DNA of 64,000 bases from Lachnospiraceae bacterium (GTDB taxonomy: Bacteria; Bacillota; Clostridia; Lachnospirales; Lachnospiraceae), in the NCBI GenBank assembly GCA_014799465.1, contig JAAVHZ010000020.1:92294-156293 (forward strand), given 5' to 3'. Shown in pieces: positions 61,265 through 64,000 of this stretch (the first letter of the stretch is position 1; every line of letters begins with the position of its first letter). Both the position numbers and the translations under genes were made by a program. The notes beneath the pieces are model-generated. The model saw only the letters and a program-made list of their open reading frames with translations. It was not told the DNA's origin and ran no database searches.

Positions 61265-63451
61265 ATGGGAAAAATAAGCACTGATATATTACAGGGAACA
61301 AGGCAGAGAGACAATTCAGTAAACAGCACATCCATAGCAGCAGACACTGCAGCTTCAAATCCAAGTCAAACAAAATCCAATACAGATAACGGAAATATAA
61401 GTCGATTACAAGTTATAGATAAAGTGGAGTGGCAGGAACCAGAAAATGAGGTGCCACAGAATCAAACATCATCTAAAAAGACATCATCTTATGAAATAAA
61501 AGGAGCAGGAGACCCTGTAAACATGGCAACAGGTGAATACATATACGAAGACAAAGACTTCATACTGCCTGACATGGGCGGGGAATACAGCTTTACAAGG
61601 AGATACACTGGATCGTTAAAAAAGAAACCGGACCGCAGCATTGGAAAAGCATGGGCACTCAGCACCGACACATTTGTAACAGAAGAAGAAAATGAAGCCA
61701 TTGTCACCATGCCCGACGGGAAAACGGCAGAATACATAAAACATAATGACAGGTACATAAACAAAAAAGGCGGCACGCAGAAACACACACTGAAAAAGAG
61801 TGAAAGCGGTTATATATTCACAGACAGCACGGAAAAGGTTAAATATTACTATGATGAAAGCGGAAAAATAAAACAGAAGACAGACAGGAACGGCAACACC
61901 ACCGACTACATATATAACGAATACGGAATAGAAAAAATCATGCTCCCTACAGGGTACATGCTTACATTCACACGGGAAAACATGAAAATAGCATCAGCCA
62001 CGGACAGCACAGGCAGAACAGTAAGATATGAATATGAAAAAGGGCTGCTAACAAAAGTAACAAGATGTGACGGAACGGAAATAAAATATGCATATGACGA
62101 AAAAGAAAACCTGATAGCAGTGACTGATGGTTCAGGCTGCACATACCTTGAAAACTGGTATGATGACAGCCACAGGGTAATAAGACAGCAGATAGCAGAC
62201 GGAGGGGAATATACATATACCTATGATGAAAAAAACAGGACAAACACCATAACAGAGGTAAAAAACAACTCCACAACCACATATGAATACAATAAAAGCT
62301 ATGACATAACCTGCATAAAATACCCTGACGGCAGCGAAGAAAAAAGAAAGTTAGACAAATACGGGAACATATCAGAAGAAACCGACAGATGCGGTGCAGT
62401 AACAACATACACATATGACATCAAAGGAAACCTCCTTGTAAAAAAAGAACCATCGGGACTGATAACACGTTATGAATATGGCATGGAAGGCTCTGCAAAG
62501 ACCTGGGACAACGCAGGAAGGCATACAACATATAAACGTGACGAAAACGGCAACATAACCGAAGAAAGAAAACTCATTGGTGAAACAGGAGAGGAATCAG
62601 TAACGGAATATGAATATGATGGTTACGGCAGGACAACACAAAAAAAAGAAAACGGCAGAACCACAAAATATAAATACTCAGGAACATTCCCATACCCGGT
62701 AATGGTAACATCACCCGACGGAACAGAGACAAGGCAGGGATATGATGATGCAGGAAGGCTGTCAGAAAAAACAACGGAAGACAAAACAGAAAAATACAGA
62801 TACACAGAATACAACAAAATAGAAACATACACAGACGGGGAAGGTGGTGTAACCGAATATAAATATGACAAAAGCTGGAGGCTTATTGAAATCATAAGAC
62901 CGGGACAGGAAAAAGGGGAACAATACGGATATGACTGCATGGACAGGCTCATAGCAGAGGAAGATGCCTGCGGCAGAAAAAACATATATAAAAGAAATGC
63001 ATACGGGGACATAACAGAGATAAGAAAATGCGGCACAAAAGAGCCTGATGCAACAGAAGACTGCAATGCAATAAAAAGCAATTACAATGTAATGAAAAGC
63101 AATTACAATGCAATAAAAAACAATTGCATGGGAGAAAGCATAACATACGAATATGACAACTGCCACAGGATAATAAAAAAGAACGTTGGCACATACGGCT
63201 CAGAAACATACAGATATGACAGTTGCGGTAGAATCGTCGGAAAAACCGTATCAGAAGTAGGCAGACATGAAGAAAACAACAGAGGGTATGAATATACAAG
63301 AGACAAATCAGGCAGAGTAATATCGGTTAAAGACCCATATGAAAACATAACTGATGCATACACATATGACCTGCATGGAAACGTAAAAAAGCATATCCAC
63401 AGCACCGCAGTATTAAAAGCAATGGCAGAAGCAACGGGAACAGATTCTTAG
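61265..63451 (+). CDS. Rhs/YD-repeat protein, N-terminal part (frame ends early)
   Basis: 728 residues before a stop. A hydrophilic N-terminus without signal peptide leads to a DUF6531-type region (GDPVNMATGEYIYEDKDFIL, GGEYSFTRRYTGS) and then many YD repeats (YDESGKIKQKTDRNGNTTDY, YTYDEKNRTNTI, YDGYGRTTQKKENGR). Such proteins form a shell that delivers a C-terminal toxin. The frame ends in GTDS-stop at 63449-63451, and YD repeats resume in another frame. TAGGAGGAG precedes ATG 61265. Read with the feature at 63448. Confidence 0.85.
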   Translation: MGKISTDILQGTRQRDNSVNSTSIAADTAASNPSQTKSNTDNGNISRLQVIDKVEWQEPENEVPQNQTSSKKTSSYEIKGAGDPVNMATGEYIYEDKDFILPDMGGEYSFTRRYTGSLKKKPDRSIGKAWALSTDTFVTEEENEAIVTMPDGKTAEYIKHNDRYINKKGGTQKHTLKKSESGYIFTDSTEKVKYYYDESGKIKQKTDRNGNTTDYIYNEYGIEKIMLPTGYMLTFTRENMKIASATDSTGRTVRYEYEKGLLTKVTRCDGTEIKYAYDEKENLIAVTDGSGCTYLENWYDDSHRVIRQQIADGGEYTYTYDEKNRTNTITEVKNNSTTTYEYNKSYDITCIKYPDGSEEKRKLDKYGNISEETDRCGAVTTYTYDIKGNLLVKKEPSGLITRYEYGMEGSAKTWDNAGRHTTYKRDENGNITEERKLIGETGEESVTEYEYDGYGRTTQKKENGRTTKYKYSGTFPYPVMVTSPDGTETRQGYDDAGRLSEKTTEDKTEKYRYTEYNKIETYTDGEGGVTEYKYDKSWRLIEIIRPGQEKGEQYGYDCMDRLIAEEDACGRKNIYKRNAYGDITEIRKCGTKEPDATEDCNAIKSNYNVMKSNYNAIKNNCMGESITYEYDNCHRIIKKNVGTYGSETYRYDSCGRIVGKTVSEVGRHEENNRGYEYTRDKSGRVISVKDPYENITDAYTYDLHGNVKKHIHSTAVLKAMAEATGTDS
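63064..63126 (+). repeat. Three 21-bp tandem repeats in the Rhs gene
   Basis: Units at 63064, 63085 and 63106 code NAIKSNY, NVMKSNY and NAIKNNC. They interrupt the YD-repeat rhythm and probably arose by slippage. Confidence 0.85.
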
Positions 63452-64000
63452 AGAGCAGGAAAATACCGGAAGAGCCTGAAATAAGCGAAAAGCTTATAGA
63501 GGAAACAGAATATTGTTATGATAAATCAGGAAACATAATAAAAGCAGTAATGCCTGACGGCCTCACAATAACATATACATATGACGAATCAGACAGGAAA
63601 ACATCAGTAACAGCATCAGACGGAAAAAATAAAGAAGCTGCAAGAAAAAGCACATATGGATATGATGAATATGGATATCTTTCTGAAAAAACTGAAAATG
63701 GTATAACGACAGGGTATGAAAATGATGCATTTGGGAACATCCTAAAAGAAAAACATGCAGACGGCGGAACAACTGTATACAGATATGACATAAACGGCAG
63801 ATGTACATGCATCATAACACCTGAACAATACAGGAAAAAAGAAGAAAATGCAGCCTCCTGCACAGCCATAGGAACGGTAATGGAATATGACTTATGCGGC
63901 AGACCGGTAAAAACCATATCACCTGACGGAGCAATACTTGAAGAAAACACATATGACAGTAGCGGCAATATACTGACGCAGAAAAATGCAGACGGTAACA
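63448..64000 (+). pseudogene. Continuation of the Rhs protein in the -1 frame (runs off the window)
   Basis: Immediately at the stop of the first part, the -1 frame reads LESRKIPEEPEISEKLIEE and then further YD repeats (YCYDKSGNIIKAVMPDG, YGYDEYGYLSEKTENG, YDLCGRPVKTISPDG) without a stop to the window end. A single-base change near 63445-63450 (ATTCTTAG) separates the two halves. It may be an inactivating mutation, a sequencing error or a frameshift used in translation; no classical slippery heptamer is seen. The toxin domain and its immunity gene would lie beyond the window. Confidence 0.75.

Noticed and set aside
61489..63405. Long reverse-strand open frames opposite the Rhs gene
   Set aside because: They mirror the biased YD-repeat coding strand, have no ribosome-binding sites and resemble no protein family.

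Overview
The window is AT-rich Gram-positive DNA that fits a gut-type Lachnospiraceae (Clostridia). The conserved block uvrC - hprK - ROK glucokinase - murB - rapZ - whiA - HPr-like - dnaE - pfkA - trmH-family methylase, strong AGGAGG ribosome-binding sites, an extracellular starch enzyme with MucBP repeats, and anaerobe-type thiazole synthesis (thiSFGH-tenI) all point there. The species cannot be read from the sequence.

Layout. 1-2.7 kb: three genes resembling the immunity cargo of a polymorphic-toxin locus (SUKH-like, DUF7336-like, beta-propeller). 2.85-6.5 kb: thiazole operon thiS-thiF-thiG-thiH-tenI behind a leader with a terminator-like hairpin. 6.7-10.6 kb: a shortened RelB/DinJ-type antitoxin, then a lactococcin-972-type bacteriocin cluster (precursor, small membrane protein, DUF1430-type membrane protein, ABC ATPase). 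10.6-25.5 kb: a redox/detoxification island with two LysR regulators, a DUF2935 protein, a 1215-residue multicopper-oxidase-like protein with permuted copper motifs, five flavodoxin-type proteins plus a flavodoxin relic, three aldo/keto reductases, an SDR and a MATE pump. A 39-bp element (37/39 identical) precedes both the copper operon and the flavodoxin operon. 26.0-27.2 kb: a CDF metal exporter controlled by a NiCo (czcD) riboswitch. 27.3-30.2 kb: two LytTR response regulators around one GHKL sensor kinase. 30.4-36.0 kb: a YitT-family protein, a hybrid kinase with two periplasmic-binding-type sensor domains, and a 5'-truncated arginase-family gene. 36.3-41.4 kb: a 1721-residue secreted GH13 enzyme. 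41.5-57.7 kb: housekeeping genes (pyrG reverse; ftsH, uvrC, hprK, glucokinase, murB, rapZ, whiA, a Crh-like HPr paralogue, dnaE, pfkA, methylase). 57.7-64 kb: accessory DNA with a small membrane protein, a PD-(D/E)XK transposase-family gene, a C-terminally short band-7 protein, an IS200-type element, and the start of an Rhs/YD-repeat protein that is frameshifted at about 63.45 kb and runs off the window.

The window starts with immunity-like genes and ends in an Rhs toxin scaffold, so both edges touch polymorphic-toxin loci. A 130-bp structured repeat occurs in two full copies and one internally deleted copy. A second palindrome family, with stems that differ in sequence but still pair, follows uvrC and the methylase gene. 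The most notable items are the bacteriocin operon, the permuted copper oxidase, the shared LysR-type element, the two RNA leaders (thiS, NiCo) and the HPr paralogue carrying Glu15 in place of the catalytic His.
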